Source: Hominiventricola filiformis
GTDB taxonomy: Bacteria > Bacillota > Clostridia > Lachnospirales > Lachnospiraceae
Reading direction: 5' to 3'
NCBI RefSeq assembly: GCF_020686965.1
Contig: NZ_JAJEPS010000006.1
Span: forward strand, 1-64,000
DNA: 64,000 nucleotides
In this document: one piece after another, positions 7,928-17,098 of the stretch
How the letters are laid out: each line of letters starts with the position of its first letter
How positions within the stretch are numbered: position 1 is the stretch's first letter
Position numbers and translations under genes: made by a program
The notes under the pieces: model-generated
What the model saw: the letters and a program-made list of their open reading frames with translations, nothing else
Told to the model about the DNA's origin: nothing
The model's database searches: none

Positions 7928-9016
7928 ATGTATAAGATTATGACTCCCGGACCGACACAGGTACGGGAAAATGTACGCAATGCAAGAAGTCTTGCCTGCA
8001 CGAATCCGGATCTGGATCCGGCATTTTACGATTATTATAAGGAGACTTGTGAACTGATCAGTGAGCTCCTGGAAACGAAAAATACAGCCTATATTCTGGA
8101 TGGGGAAGGAATCCTTGGTCTGGAGGCAGCCTGTGCGTCTCTGACAGAACCAGGAGATCAGGTCCTTGTTCTGGATAACGGTGTCTATGGAAAAGGATTT
8201 GCAGATTTTGTAACGATGTATGGCGGACAGGTCACTTTTTATGAAGCCCCTTACACCCGGGCACTGGATGTAGATGCTTTCCGTGCATATTTAAAAGAGC
8301 ATCATGATTTTAAATATGCAACACTGGTACACTGTGATACACCAAGCGGAGTTCTGAATCCGGTAGAGGAGTTAAGCCGTGCTCTTCATGAATACGGCAT
8401 TATGACGATTGTGGATTCTGTTTCTGCTATGTTTGGTGAGCCGCTTCGTGTGGACGAGGGACAGATCGATATTGCCTGTGGAGGTTCCCAGAAAGCTCTT
8501 TCGGCACCTCCGGGACTGACCTTTGTGACAGTCAGTGATGCAGCCATGAAAGCCATGGAAGAGAGGAAAACACCGATTGCGTCTTTCTATGCCAATATTC
8601 TGGTGTTCAAGGATTATTATAAGAATCTGTGGTTCCCATATACGATGCCCATCAGTGATATTTACGGACTTCGTGCGGCGCTGGAAAATGTAAAAGCAGA
8701 TACTGAACGTTATGACCGTCATAAGAAGTATGGCGAGATGACCAGAACGGCAGTTCAGAAGATGGGGCTGTCCCTTTATCTGGAGAACGGCTATTCCAAC
8801 ACGGTTACCGTTATCCGCATTCCGGAAGGAATGACAGCTGCAGATATTCTGGAAACTATGAAGAAAGATCATAATATTATGATTGCAGGAAGCTTTGACG
8901 TGCTCACCGGACAGGTCATCCGTATCGGACATATGGGTGAGAATGCGAATGAGCAGGATGTAACAGAGACGCTTCAGGCACTTGAGCAGACCTTGAGCAG
9001 CCTTAAAAAGAAATAA
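7928..9016 (+). CDS. Class V PLP-dependent aminotransferase (alanine-glyoxylate type)
   Basis: The 362-residue product starts with the class V signature T-P-G-P-T, has the PLP-holding Asp of V-D-S-V-S-A (D163) and the Schiff-base Lys in G-G-S-Q-K-A (K189). Family members move amino groups among alanine, serine, glyoxylate or, in pyridoxamine-pyruvate aminotransferase, pyridoxamine. The gene follows an ECF S component with a short gap and is probably in the same operon, so a salvage role for an imported vitamin or amine is possible. Substrate not determinable. Confidence 0.88.
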   Translation: MYKIMTPGPTQVRENVRNARSLACTNPDLDPAFYDYYKETCELISELLETKNTAYILDGEGILGLEAACASLTEPGDQVLVLDNGVYGKGFADFVTMYGGQVTFYEAPYTRALDVDAFRAYLKEHHDFKYATLVHCDTPSGVLNPVEELSRALHEYGIMTIVDSVSAMFGEPLRVDEGQIDIACGGSQKALSAPPGLTFVTVSDAAMKAMEERKTPIASFYANILVFKDYYKNLWFPYTMPISDIYGLRAALENVKADTERYDRHKKYGEMTRTAVQKMGLSLYLENGYSNTVTVIRIPEGMTAADILETMKKDHNIMIAGSFDVLTGQVIRIGHMGENANEQDVTETLQALEQTLSSLKKK

Positions 9017-9137
9017 TTGCATACAATGATACAATTTTGTAAAAATTAACGAAATTTTAACACTGTCTTTATTTTCTTTCGTGTTTTTCGTTGATTGACG
9101 AAAGAATGGATTATCTTTATAATTATTGTCAAGCAAA

Positions 9138-9172
9138 GGCGCTGAATCAGAAGATTCGGTGCCTTTTTCTTT
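9138..9172 (+). terminator. Intrinsic terminator, possibly an attenuator of the amt leader
   Basis: GGCGCTGAATC (9138-9148) pairs with GATTCGGTGCC (9153-9163), with two G-U pairs, and is followed by TTTTTCTTTT. An earlier stem CTTTCGT/ACGAAAG spans about 9076-9104. Two successive hairpins between the aminotransferase and amt could be a plain terminator followed by a promoter, or a leader with regulated read-through, as seen for some nitrogen genes. Sequence alone cannot decide. Confidence 0.7.
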
Positions 9173-9239
9173 TATCCGCAATAAATATGCGGTGGGCCCG
9201 GAAGAAATGCTAACGAAGGAAAAATGAGGAGGAACGTTT

Positions 9240-10985
9240 ATGAGTGGAGAAATTTTAGAATCCGTAAACGGTATAGTCTTTGGCGTCTGGTTTCTGATCG
9301 GCGCTGCCCTGGTATTCTGGATGCAGGCTGGTTTTGCAATGGTAGAGGCAGGATTTACCAGAGCAAAGAATACCGGTAATATTTTGATGAAAAACCTGAT
9401 GGACTTCTGTATTGGAACCATCGTATTTATTCTGATTGGTTTTGGATTACTGTTAGGTGAAGATGTGGTCGGTCTTATTGGAAGACCGGGATTCGATATT
9501 TTTACCAGCTATGCAAATTTTGACTGGTCCAATTTTGTATTTAATTTAGTGTTCTGTGCAACTACCGCAACGATTGTATCCGGTGCTATGGCAGAGCGTA
9601 CCAAATTTTTATCTTACTGTATTTATTCCGGTGTCATTTCTGCAGTCATTTATCCGATTGAGGCTCACTGGATCTGGGGAGGCGGCTGGCTTTCACAAAT
9701 AGGATTCCATGATTTTGCAGGTTCCTGTGCCATCCATATGGTAGGTGGCCTTTCTGCACTCATCGGTGCCAAAATGCTCGGACCCCGTATTGGAAAATTT
9801 GTAAAAGACAAATCCGGAAGAATCACAAAGGTCAATGCATTTCCGGGACATAACCTTCCCCTTGGCTGTCTTGGATGTTTTATCCTCTGGCTTGGCTGGT
9901 ACGGATTTAACGGAGCTGCAGCAACTTCTGTAGAACAGCTTGGTTCTATTTTCCTGACCACTACCGTAGCTCCGGCAACTGCGACTGTTGTCTGCATGAT
10001 CTTTACCTGGATCAGATATGGCAAACCGGATGTGTCCATGTGCCTGAATGCTTCACTGGCAGGTCTGGTAGCCATTACCGCTCCCTGCGATGTGACAGAT
10101 TGTTTCGGTGCACTGGTTATCGGTACTGTATCCGGTGTCCTGGTAGTCTTCGGTGTATGGTTCCTTGATTATGTACTAAGAGTCGACGATCCGGTTGGTG
10201 CAGTTGCTGTTCATTTCTGCAACGGTGTCTGGGGTACTCTTGCAGTAGGTCTTTTTGCAACTACTTCTGCACCAGGCAATGATACTCTGACTGGTCTGTT
10301 CTATGGCGGCGGATTCCAGCTGCTTGGCTTGCAGATCTTAGGTGTTGTCAGTGTATGTGCATGGACAGCAGTAACTATTACGTTGACTTTTCTTATGATC
10401 AAAGCAACCGTTGGACTTCGTGTCAGTGAGGAAGAAGAGATTGTTGGTCTGGATGCATGTGAGCATGGTCTTCCGAGTGCATATGCAGGATTCAGTATCA
10501 TGGATGTATCCAATACCATGACCATGGACGTAAATGAAAACACAGATCTTGGGCAGGACAGCTATGTAGATGCTTCCGAAGCTCAGAAAGAGGCTGCAGT
10601 CAAAGTTGTCAATACAGCAGTTGCTGCAACTGGTATTTACAAAGTATCTATTATCTCCAGACTGTCCCGTTATGATCAGCTGAAGAAAGCCATGAATGAT
10701 ATTGGAGTTACCGGTATGACCGTTACCCAGGTTATGGGCTGCGGAGTACAGAAAGGAGCAGGAGAGAAGTATCGTGGAGTTGAGATGGATGCGACCCTGC
10801 TGCCGAAGGTAAAAGTAGAAGTCATCGTTGGAAATATTCCGGTTGATAAAGTAATTGAAGCAGCTAAGAAAGCTCTTTACACCGGTCATATTGGTGACGG
10901 TAAGATCTTTGTTTACAATGTAGATAAGGTTGTTAAAGTAAGAACTGGTGAAGAAGATCTGGATGCTCTGAAAGATGTAGAATAA
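9240..10985 (+). CDS. amt: Ammonium transporter fused to a C-terminal P-II regulatory domain
   Basis: A 581-residue protein. Residues 1-400 or so form the Amt channel, with the twin pore histidines in I-H-M-V-G-G and A-V-H-F-C-N-G. After an acidic linker, about residues 455-570 are a complete P-II (GlnB/GlnK) domain, with T-loop Tyr in G-E-K-Y-R-G-V and the later V-G-N-I-P and H-I-G-D-G-K-I-F motifs. P-II normally is a separate protein that plugs the channel when nitrogen is ample; fusion would tie control to the channel. GAGGAGG precedes the ATG. Confidence 0.93.
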   Translation: MSGEILESVNGIVFGVWFLIGAALVFWMQAGFAMVEAGFTRAKNTGNILMKNLMDFCIGTIVFILIGFGLLLGEDVVGLIGRPGFDIFTSYANFDWSNFVFNLVFCATTATIVSGAMAERTKFLSYCIYSGVISAVIYPIEAHWIWGGGWLSQIGFHDFAGSCAIHMVGGLSALIGAKMLGPRIGKFVKDKSGRITKVNAFPGHNLPLGCLGCFILWLGWYGFNGAAATSVEQLGSIFLTTTVAPATATVVCMIFTWIRYGKPDVSMCLNASLAGLVAITAPCDVTDCFGALVIGTVSGVLVVFGVWFLDYVLRVDDPVGAVAVHFCNGVWGTLAVGLFATTSAPGNDTLTGLFYGGGFQLLGLQILGVVSVCAWTAVTITLTFLMIKATVGLRVSEEEEIVGLDACEHGLPSAYAGFSIMDVSNTMTMDVNENTDLGQDSYVDASEAQKEAAVKVVNTAVAATGIYKVSIISRLSRYDQLKKAMNDIGVTGMTVTQVMGCGVQKGAGEKYRGVEMDATLLPKVKVEVIVGNIPVDKVIEAAKKALYTGHIGDGKIFVYNVDKVVKVRTGEEDLDALKDVE

Positions 10986-10997
10986 AATTTAAAGAAA

Positions 10998-11021
10998 GGG
11001 ATGTCGGTTTTCCGGCATCCC
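10998..11021. terminator. Bidirectional terminator between amt and cstA
   Basis: GGGATGTCGG and CCGGCATCCC pair around TTTT, with one G-U pair. It sits between the convergent amt and cstA genes, followed by CTTTT on the plus strand and by T-rich sequence on the minus strand, so it can end both transcripts. Confidence 0.8.
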
Positions 11022-11047
11022 TTTTCGTCGTGATACTGTAGATTTAC

Positions 11048-12484
11048 TTAAGCTGTTTTTGTATCTGATTTCAAAATGCATTTGAACAGGAAGATACCAA
11101 GCATGGCAACTGCAAATACAATACCTACAGGATAGCTGATAGAAGCGCTCAATCCAAGACCTTCACCGGCCATCATAATGTATGTACAGGAAACTGCAGA
11201 CATGAAGGTTGCCGGTACAGCTGCGATAAAGCTTGCATTCTTGCTGACAAATTTAGCAAGATAAGTAGCGCCTGCCCACAGAGCGATCATAGCAAGTGTC
11301 TGGTTGGACCAGGAGAAATATCTCCATACAACATTGTAATCAAGGAAGGAGATAAAGTAACCAACCAGCAGCAGCGGGAAGGAAAGTGCAAGACGTTTTT
11401 TCGGGTCTTTCTGATCAATCTTGAACCAGTCTGCGATAGTCAGACGGGCACTTCTGAATGCGGTATCACCGGAAGTAATCGGGCATGCAATAACACCGAT
11501 CATAGCCAGAACACCACCTACAGGTCCAAGGAGTCCGATGGACATCTGATATACGGTAGTAGAGTTTCCGCCGTTAGCAGCTGCAAGACCGGTCATCAGT
11601 CCGCCGGTTTTCTCGTAGAATGCACATCCTGCTGCAGCCCATACAAGAGCAATGATACCTTCAGCAACCATAGCACCATAGAAGATTCTACGTCCATCTT
11701 TTTCAGAGGTCAGACATCTTGCGATCATCGGTGACTGAGTAGCATGGAAACCGGAAATTGCACCACATGCAACGGTAATGAACATGAATGGCCAGATCGG
11801 TTTTCCGTCCGGATGAAGGTTCTGTAATGTCATTTCAAGCATCGGAGCAGAACCGTTTACATTATTTACAATAGTAGCGCCTGCGATGCCGATTGCCATA
11901 ATGATCAGGCAGATACCGAAAATCGGATACAGCTTTCCGATGATCTTATCGATCGGAAGAAGTGTAGCCAGGAAATAGTAAACCAGAACAATGATTGTCC
12001 AGAATTTAACATCCAGTACGTTCGGAGTCAACAGAGCCAGAAGACCTGCCGGACCTACCATAAATACAACGCCTACCATAACAAGCAGAACAACGGAAAA
12101 GATACGCATAACAGTCTTCATTGTTGGCCCAAGATAGATACCGGTAATCTCAGCAATACTTGCACCGTCATTTCTCATGGAAAGCATACCACTTAAGAAA
12201 TCGTGGACAGCACCTGCGAAAATGGTACCAAATACGATCCAAAGCATAACGCTCGGACCCCAGATAGCGCCTGACAGAGCTCCGAAAATTGGTCCAAGAC
12301 CTGCAATGTTCAGTAACTGAATCAGGAATGCTCGCCAAGGAGCAATCGGAGCATAGTCAACTCCGTCTTCCAGACGTGTACAGGGAGTCTCTCTGTCGTC
12401 CGGGTGAAATACCTTCTCTACGAATGCACCATAGGTTGCATAACCAATGAGAAGCAGTGCAAGGCACACAAAAAATGTAATCAT
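11048..12484 (-). CDS. cstA: Carbon starvation protein CstA family transporter
   Basis: A 478-residue protein with many membrane helices, recognised as CstA by N-I-A-G-L-G-P-I-F-G and the following G-x-x-x-D-F-L-S-G block near residues 60-105. Known members import pyruvate or peptides when preferred carbon is scarce. This is a shorter form than the E. coli protein of about 700 residues, as is usual in Firmicutes. AAGGAGG lies just before the start, and a perfect hairpin lies directly upstream of that site, which may affect translation. Confidence 0.9.
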   Translation of the reverse strand: MITFFVCLALLLIGYATYGAFVEKVFHPDDRETPCTRLEDGVDYAPIAPWRAFLIQLLNIAGLGPIFGALSGAIWGPSVMLWIVFGTIFAGAVHDFLSGMLSMRNDGASIAEITGIYLGPTMKTVMRIFSVVLLVMVGVVFMVGPAGLLALLTPNVLDVKFWTIIVLVYYFLATLLPIDKIIGKLYPIFGICLIIMAIGIAGATIVNNVNGSAPMLEMTLQNLHPDGKPIWPFMFITVACGAISGFHATQSPMIARCLTSEKDGRRIFYGAMVAEGIIALVWAAAGCAFYEKTGGLMTGLAAANGGNSTTVYQMSIGLLGPVGGVLAMIGVIACPITSGDTAFRSARLTIADWFKIDQKDPKKRLALSFPLLLVGYFISFLDYNVVWRYFSWSNQTLAMIALWAGATYLAKFVSKNASFIAAVPATFMSAVSCTYIMMAGEGLGLSASISYPVGIVFAVAMLGIFLFKCILKSDTKTA

Positions 12485-12498
12485 ACATTCCCTCCTTC

Positions 12499-12517
12499 TG
12501 ATGGCATTCTGCCATCA
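12499..12517 (-). promoter_or_regulatory. Perfect hairpin next to the cstA ribosome site
   Basis: TGATGGCA pairs perfectly with TGCCATCA around a 3-base loop, ending about two bases before the AAGGAGG of cstA. The stem could block or protect the ribosome site. The remaining intergenic sequence to 12788 is A+T-rich, holds a candidate promoter for the downstream plus-strand gene (TTGACC 12727, TATGAT 12752, long 19-base spacer) and no gene. Confidence 0.5.
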
Positions 12518-12788
12518 ATTCTTAACACCATCACCATATCACATCTTCCTCTTTTTTAAAATAGTTTTGCACAAAAAAAATTTATAAAGTTTATATTTTT
12601 TTAATTTTTATCACAATAGAATACCATACAACTTTTTGAATATTCGTTAGTATATACACAAAGTATGATAACTATATTACTTTGGTATGAAAATGAATGA
12701 AAAATAGAAGAAATGTAAAAAAAGGATTGACCGTATACCTGGGTTAAATGTTATGATGAGCAAAAGAAAATTGTAAGGAGACTTTAGT

Positions 12789-13361
12789 ATGATATATGAA
12801 AGCACAAAAAAACTGACTTTGTCCGCCATGTTTTTTGCTGTCGGACTGATTCTGCCGTTTTTTATCGGACAAATTCCCATGATCGGACAGATGCTTCTTC
12901 CTATGCATATACCGGTTCTGCTCTGCGGACTGATTGTTGGATGGCAGTATGGACTGGCAGTCGGATTTTTCCTTCCATTGGTAAGAAGTGTTCTTTTTGG
13001 AATGCCTGCCATGTTCCCCAATGCAGTGTCCATGGCATTTGAACTAGCTGCCTACGGACTGGTAATTGGTTATCTCTATGGACATTCCAGATGGAAGTGC
13101 GTAAAATCGCTGTATCGTTCCCTCGTCGGAGCAATGCTGGCTGGCCGTATTGTATGGGGCGTTGTGAGAATTGTTCTTCTGGGAATCGGCAGTGTTCCTT
13201 TCGGGTGGCAGCTGTTCCTGGCAGGTGCGTTCTTCAATGCGATTCCTGGCATTATCCTTCAGCTGGTCATGATTCCAGTATTGATGATTGCTTTAAATAA
13301 GGCAAAGATTGTCCCGTTTCACAAAATGGATGTCCATCATACAGCAGGATCGGAGAACTAG
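12789..13361 (+). CDS. ECF transporter S component (PF12822-like)
   Basis: A 190-residue protein with about six helices and the S-component start pattern (K-L-T-L-S-A-M-F-F-A), followed by G-Q-M-L-L-P-M-H-I-P-V-L at about residues 35-46, typical of the folate/biotin-like S-component group. It would bind a small vitamin or metal-cofactor precursor. It is followed within 5 bases by a P-loop kinase and then larC, so the three look like one operon. The substrate is unknown. Confidence 0.85.
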   Translation: MIYESTKKLTLSAMFFAVGLILPFFIGQIPMIGQMLLPMHIPVLLCGLIVGWQYGLAVGFFLPLVRSVLFGMPAMFPNAVSMAFELAAYGLVIGYLYGHSRWKCVKSLYRSLVGAMLAGRIVWGVVRIVLLGIGSVPFGWQLFLAGAFFNAIPGIILQLVMIPVLMIALNKAKIVPFHKMDVHHTAGSEN

Positions 13362-13366
13362 ATGAT

Positions 13367-13954
13367 ATGGAACAAGTGTTAAACGGTATATTAGGACGAA
13401 TAGAGAAGATACACGAAACTACGATTCCTTTGCTCATTGCCATTGATGGACGCTGCGGTTCCGGAAAAACAACGCTTGGAGAGGCTCTTGCAAAGAGACT
13501 TCATGCAAGCCTGATTCATATGGATGATTTCTATCTAAGGATGGAACAGCGAACAGAAGCCCGTTTTCAGGAACCTGGTGGAAATGTAGATTATGAACGA
13601 TTCTTTACGGACGTGATACAGCCTTTGCAGAGAAACAAGGATTTTTCTTATAGGCCTTTTGACTGTCGCATCTGGGATCTTGGAACGCCTGTTACGGTAA
13701 AAGCAACCCCGATTACTGTAATTGAGGGATCTTATGCATGTCATCCATCTTTATTTAAATATTATGACCTTCGGATATTTCTTACCGTGGATAAGGAAGA
13801 ACAGATGCGCAGAATTTTAAAAAGAAATGGGCCGGAAAAAGCAGAGATGTTTCGAAATCGCTGGATTCCTCTGGAAGAACATTACTTTTCCAGTTTTGAA
13901 CCAGAAGACCGGTGCCAGCTTGTATTTGATATGACGCATACGAAGCAGATTTAA
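13367..13954 (+). CDS. P-loop kinase of the uridine kinase family
   Basis: A 195-residue protein with Walker A G-R-C-G-S-G-K-T at residues 28-35, M-D-D-F-Y (about 52-56) as the Walker B-like and acceptor region, and a lid with R-R-I-L-K-R. This pattern marks the uridine kinase / nicotinamide riboside kinase group, which phosphorylates nucleosides. Placed between an ECF S component and larC, it may phosphorylate an imported nucleoside or vitamin; whether this feeds the pyridinium-based LarC cofactor is inference. Confidence 0.8.
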   Translation: MEQVLNGILGRIEKIHETTIPLLIAIDGRCGSGKTTLGEALAKRLHASLIHMDDFYLRMEQRTEARFQEPGGNVDYERFFTDVIQPLQRNKDFSYRPFDCRIWDLGTPVTVKATPITVIEGSYACHPSLFKYYDLRIFLTVDKEEQMRRILKRNGPEKAEMFRNRWIPLEEHYFSSFEPEDRCQLVFDMTHTKQI

Positions 13955-13968
13955 AGGAGAACTTGAAT

Positions 13969-15249
13969 ATGAAAAAATTATATCTGGAATGCTATTCTGG
14001 CATCAGTGGAGATATGATGGTAGCCGCATTGTTGGATCTGGGAGCAGATCAGAAGGTGCTGAGGAAGGTACTTAAGAGTCTTCCGATCCAGGAATTTGAT
14101 ATTCGCATCAGCCGCGTAAAAAAATCGGGACTTGATGTGTGTGACTTTGATGTGTTACTGAATGCGGAATTTGAGAACCATGATCATGATATGGCATATC
14201 TTCATCAGGGGAAAAAACATTCTCACGGGCATACTGCTCACGAAGCACACAGTCATAGTCATCGGGGAATGAAGGAAGTAATGGAAATTCTTGAAAAAAC
14301 AGATATGACCAGACGGGCATATGAAATAGCGGTAAAAATTTTTACAATTCTTGGAGAGGCAGAAGCAAAAGCTCATGGAACCACGCTGGAAGAAGTTCAT
14401 TTTCATGAGGTTGGTGCTATTGATTCTATTGTGGATATTGTAGCTGCTGCCGTGTGCCTTGATAATCTGGATATAAGTGAGGTAATCATTCCTTTCCTTT
14501 ATGAGGGAGGGGGAACGATCAGGTGCCAGCATGGAATACTGCCAGTACCTGTGCCGGCAGTTGCCAACATTGCTGCCGCACATCATTTAAAACTTCATCT
14601 GACAGGAGAACAAGGAGAGTATGTGACTCCGACAGGAGCTGCGATAGCAGCAGCGATCCGGACTTCAGAAGTTCTGCCAGATGCATTTAATATAGAAAAA
14701 ATTGGGCTGGGAGCCGGAAAAAGAGAATATGAACGACCTGGAATTTTAAGGGCATTTCTCATTAATACGCCTGTTATGCCCAGTCATGTGAAGATGGATT
14801 CTATATGGAAACTGGAAAGTGATATTGATGACTGCAGTGGGGAGGTGCTTGGATATACCATGGAATGCCTTCTGGATGCAGGTGCAAGAGAAGTACATTA
14901 CCTTCCTGTACAAATGAAAAAAAATCGTCCTGCGTATGAATTGTGCGTTCTGTGTCTGGAAGAAGAAATTCCAATTATGGAACAGATTATTTTTTCCAAC
15001 ACCACAACGATTGGAATTCGGCGATGCCGGATGGAACGTACGGTGCTGACACGGGAAATACAAATCGTGGAGACGTTTTATGGAGCAGCAAGAGTAAAAA
15101 TCTGTACTGTTCTAGACGGAGAAAATTCAGAATCAGTGAAAAGATGCTATCCTGAATATGAAAGCATTATCGATCTGTCCCGAAAATCTGGAAAATCATA
15201 CCAGCAAATATACCAGATGATTGTGGAAGAATGGAACAAAGCAATTTGA
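13969..15249 (+). CDS. larC: LarC, nickel insertion for the nickel-pincer nucleotide cofactor
   Basis: A 426-residue protein with the LarC start Y-L-E-C-Y-S-G-I-S-G-D-M and a His-rich loop (about residues 66-95, many H-S-H and H-D-H pairs) for nickel. LarC loads nickel into the pyridinium bis-thiocarboxylate nucleotide used by lactate racemase and related enzymes. It is one continuous frame, unlike the L. plantarum gene, which needs a frameshift. ATG 13969 was chosen over TTG 13963 because AGGAG sits 9 bases ahead. No larA, larB or larE lies in the window. Confidence 0.9.
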   Translation: MKKLYLECYSGISGDMMVAALLDLGADQKVLRKVLKSLPIQEFDIRISRVKKSGLDVCDFDVLLNAEFENHDHDMAYLHQGKKHSHGHTAHEAHSHSHRGMKEVMEILEKTDMTRRAYEIAVKIFTILGEAEAKAHGTTLEEVHFHEVGAIDSIVDIVAAAVCLDNLDISEVIIPFLYEGGGTIRCQHGILPVPVPAVANIAAAHHLKLHLTGEQGEYVTPTGAAIAAAIRTSEVLPDAFNIEKIGLGAGKREYERPGILRAFLINTPVMPSHVKMDSIWKLESDIDDCSGEVLGYTMECLLDAGAREVHYLPVQMKKNRPAYELCVLCLEEEIPIMEQIIFSNTTTIGIRRCRMERTVLTREIQIVETFYGAARVKICTVLDGENSESVKRCYPEYESIIDLSRKSGKSYQQIYQMIVEEWNKAI

Positions 15250-15286
15250 GGTATTCGGTAAAATGTGCAGAAACTGAAAATATTCC

Positions 15287-15315
15287 TTGCATTTATATAA
15301 AAAAATAGATATAAT
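15287..15315 (+). promoter_or_regulatory. Promoter of the dipeptide uptake operon
   Basis: TTGCAT (15287-15292) and TATAAT (15310-15315) are separated by 17 bases in an A+T-rich leader about 100 bases before the binding-protein gene. No clear hairpin or riboswitch is visible in the leader. Confidence 0.65.
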
Positions 15316-15413
15316 TTTAAGGGTTTAGTGATTTATTGAATTAAAGTAAAAAATTTATTTTTATAAATTCAGAATCCTAAAAAAGAGAAAAAAGAAGAAA
15401 GAGGGAAACACAA

Positions 15414-17009
15414 ATGAAAAAAAGATTAGCAGGAATTCTGCTGAGCTGCATTCTTGCAGTATCTCTTACTGCATGCGGTGGAGGCTCTGATAATTCTGCT
15501 GCAGCTGCAGATTCTACCACAGCTTCTGCAACGACCGAGGTAGGCGGCAAGGTAGTACGTGTCGCAGCAGTAGATCCTCAGGTAGCATTGGATCCGCAGC
15601 AGTTCACTTACAGTATTGTAATGAAGATCACCGATAATGTTACGGAATCTTTGTTGACTACTACAGCAGATGGTCTGGTACCGACACTCCTGACTGGTAT
15701 GCCGTCCATTTCTGATGACAACATGACTTATAGTTTTGAATTGCTGCCGGATGTGAAATTCCATGATGGAACGACATTAAAGGCTTCTGACGTAAAATAT
15801 TCTTATGAGCGTCTGATCAAAATGGCAAAGATGGCTACTCTGCTTGAGAATGTAGTTGGATATGACGAGATGAGCAATGGCGAGGCAGAGGAATTGTCTG
15901 GTGTTCAGGTTCAGGACGATACCCATTTCACCATTACCCTGAAAAAACCATATTCACCATTCCTGTCTGTTTTGTCTACTGCATACTGTGCAATTTATCC
16001 GCAGGAAGCATGCGAAGCTGCTGGAGACAGCTGGGGTATGACAACTCTGGTAGGTACTGGCCCGTTCAAGATGGACAGCTATCAGAATGGTGTTGGTGTG
16101 ACTTTGTCACGTTTTGATGACTATCATGGCGGTGCAGTAAAACTGGATGGTGTAAGCTATAAGTTTATTGAAGATGTAAACACCCAGGTTCTTGAGTATC
16201 AGAAGGGAAATGTAGATTATGTGGATGTTGACCCGTCTATTTATCCGGTATACTCCAGCAATCCGGAGCTGAAAGATCAGATGCATGGTTTCCAGCCGAC
16301 TGGAAATTACAGCCTGCTTATGAACTGCAAGACTTATCCGGACGCAAAGGTAAGAGAAGCAATTGCTCTTTCCGTTGACCGCGCAGCTATCTGTGATAGT
16401 ATTCTTCATGGTACTGCAACGGTTCCGACTTCTTATATTCCGGCAGGCATTATTGGTCATGATGACAGTCTTCCGGAGTTTGAATATAATCCGGAGAAAG
16501 CAAAACAGCTGCTTGCAGAAGCAGGATATGCAGATGGCATTGATCTTCGTGTAACTGTAAATACCAAGTATAAAGGAAATGTTGCAATTGCAACTGCCTT
16601 CCAGCAGCAGGCTCTGGCAGCAGGTATCAGGGTAGAGGTTGAGCAGGTTGACTCCGCAGCATGGTCTGATATGAAGAAGAGTGGTGGTGTCGACTGCGGT
16701 ATTAGTAACTGGTATGTAGATTATTCTGATCCGGAAAGTATGCTGTATCCGATGACCAAGACAGAAACAAACTCTAGTTTCTGGCACAATGCAGAATTTG
16801 ACCAGCTTATGGAAGATGGTATTGCTACCACCGATGAAGCAGAACGTCAGGCAATTTATGCAAAAGCAGAGCACATTATGACCAGAGAAGACTGGGCAAC
16901 TACTCCGTTATATAATGAGACTAAATTCTACCTGCTGAATCCGAGCATCACTGGTTTCCAGATGGACGCCACATTCCGTATGTTCTGGAAGAATGCAGAT
17001 ATTCAGTAA
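15414..17009 (+). CDS. Family 5 ABC solute-binding lipoprotein (peptide/dipeptide)
   Basis: A 531-residue lipoprotein with signal peptide and lipobox L-T-A-C (Cys 21), then a low-complexity linker. The body has the SBP_bac_5 features, including Y-S-Y-E-R-L-I near residue 137. It binds peptides outside the membrane and delivers them to the permease pair encoded next. The downstream dipeptide epimerase and serine hydrolase suggest cell-wall-type dipeptides such as L-Ala-D-Glu as ligands; that is inferred from context. Confidence 0.92.
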   Translation: MKKRLAGILLSCILAVSLTACGGGSDNSAAAADSTTASATTEVGGKVVRVAAVDPQVALDPQQFTYSIVMKITDNVTESLLTTTADGLVPTLLTGMPSISDDNMTYSFELLPDVKFHDGTTLKASDVKYSYERLIKMAKMATLLENVVGYDEMSNGEAEELSGVQVQDDTHFTITLKKPYSPFLSVLSTAYCAIYPQEACEAAGDSWGMTTLVGTGPFKMDSYQNGVGVTLSRFDDYHGGAVKLDGVSYKFIEDVNTQVLEYQKGNVDYVDVDPSIYPVYSSNPELKDQMHGFQPTGNYSLLMNCKTYPDAKVREAIALSVDRAAICDSILHGTATVPTSYIPAGIIGHDDSLPEFEYNPEKAKQLLAEAGYADGIDLRVTVNTKYKGNVAIATAFQQQALAAGIRVEVEQVDSAAWSDMKKSGGVDCGISNWYVDYSDPESMLYPMTKTETNSSFWHNAEFDQLMEDGIATTDEAERQAIYAKAEHIMTREDWATTPLYNETKFYLLNPSITGFQMDATFRMFWKNADIQ

Positions 17010-17038
17010 TTAATACAGAATAAAATAAAAATGTTATG

Positions 17039-17079
17039 GAGAACAGAGGACTGAGATCATTGGCGGCTCCTCTGTTCTC
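17039..17079 (+). promoter_or_regulatory. Intercistronic 12-base-pair hairpin
   Basis: GAGAACAGAGGA (17039-17050) pairs perfectly with TCCTCTGTTCTC (17068-17079) around a 17-base loop, between the binding-protein stop and the permease ribosome site. No T run follows. Such stems often protect the upstream binding-protein transcript so that it is made in excess over the permease. Confidence 0.7.
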
Positions 17080-17098
17080 ATGTATAGGAGAAAAAACC

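Noticed and set aside
8372..9421. Long open frame on the minus strand (349 codons)
   Set aside because: It lies opposite the aminotransferase and amt genes, which have clear family motifs, and spans the terminator between them. Its product is rich in His, Cys and Ile with no recognisable motif.
16107..16874. Minus-strand open frame of 255 codons
   Set aside because: Antisense to the family 5 binding protein, with a Cys-rich, motif-free product.
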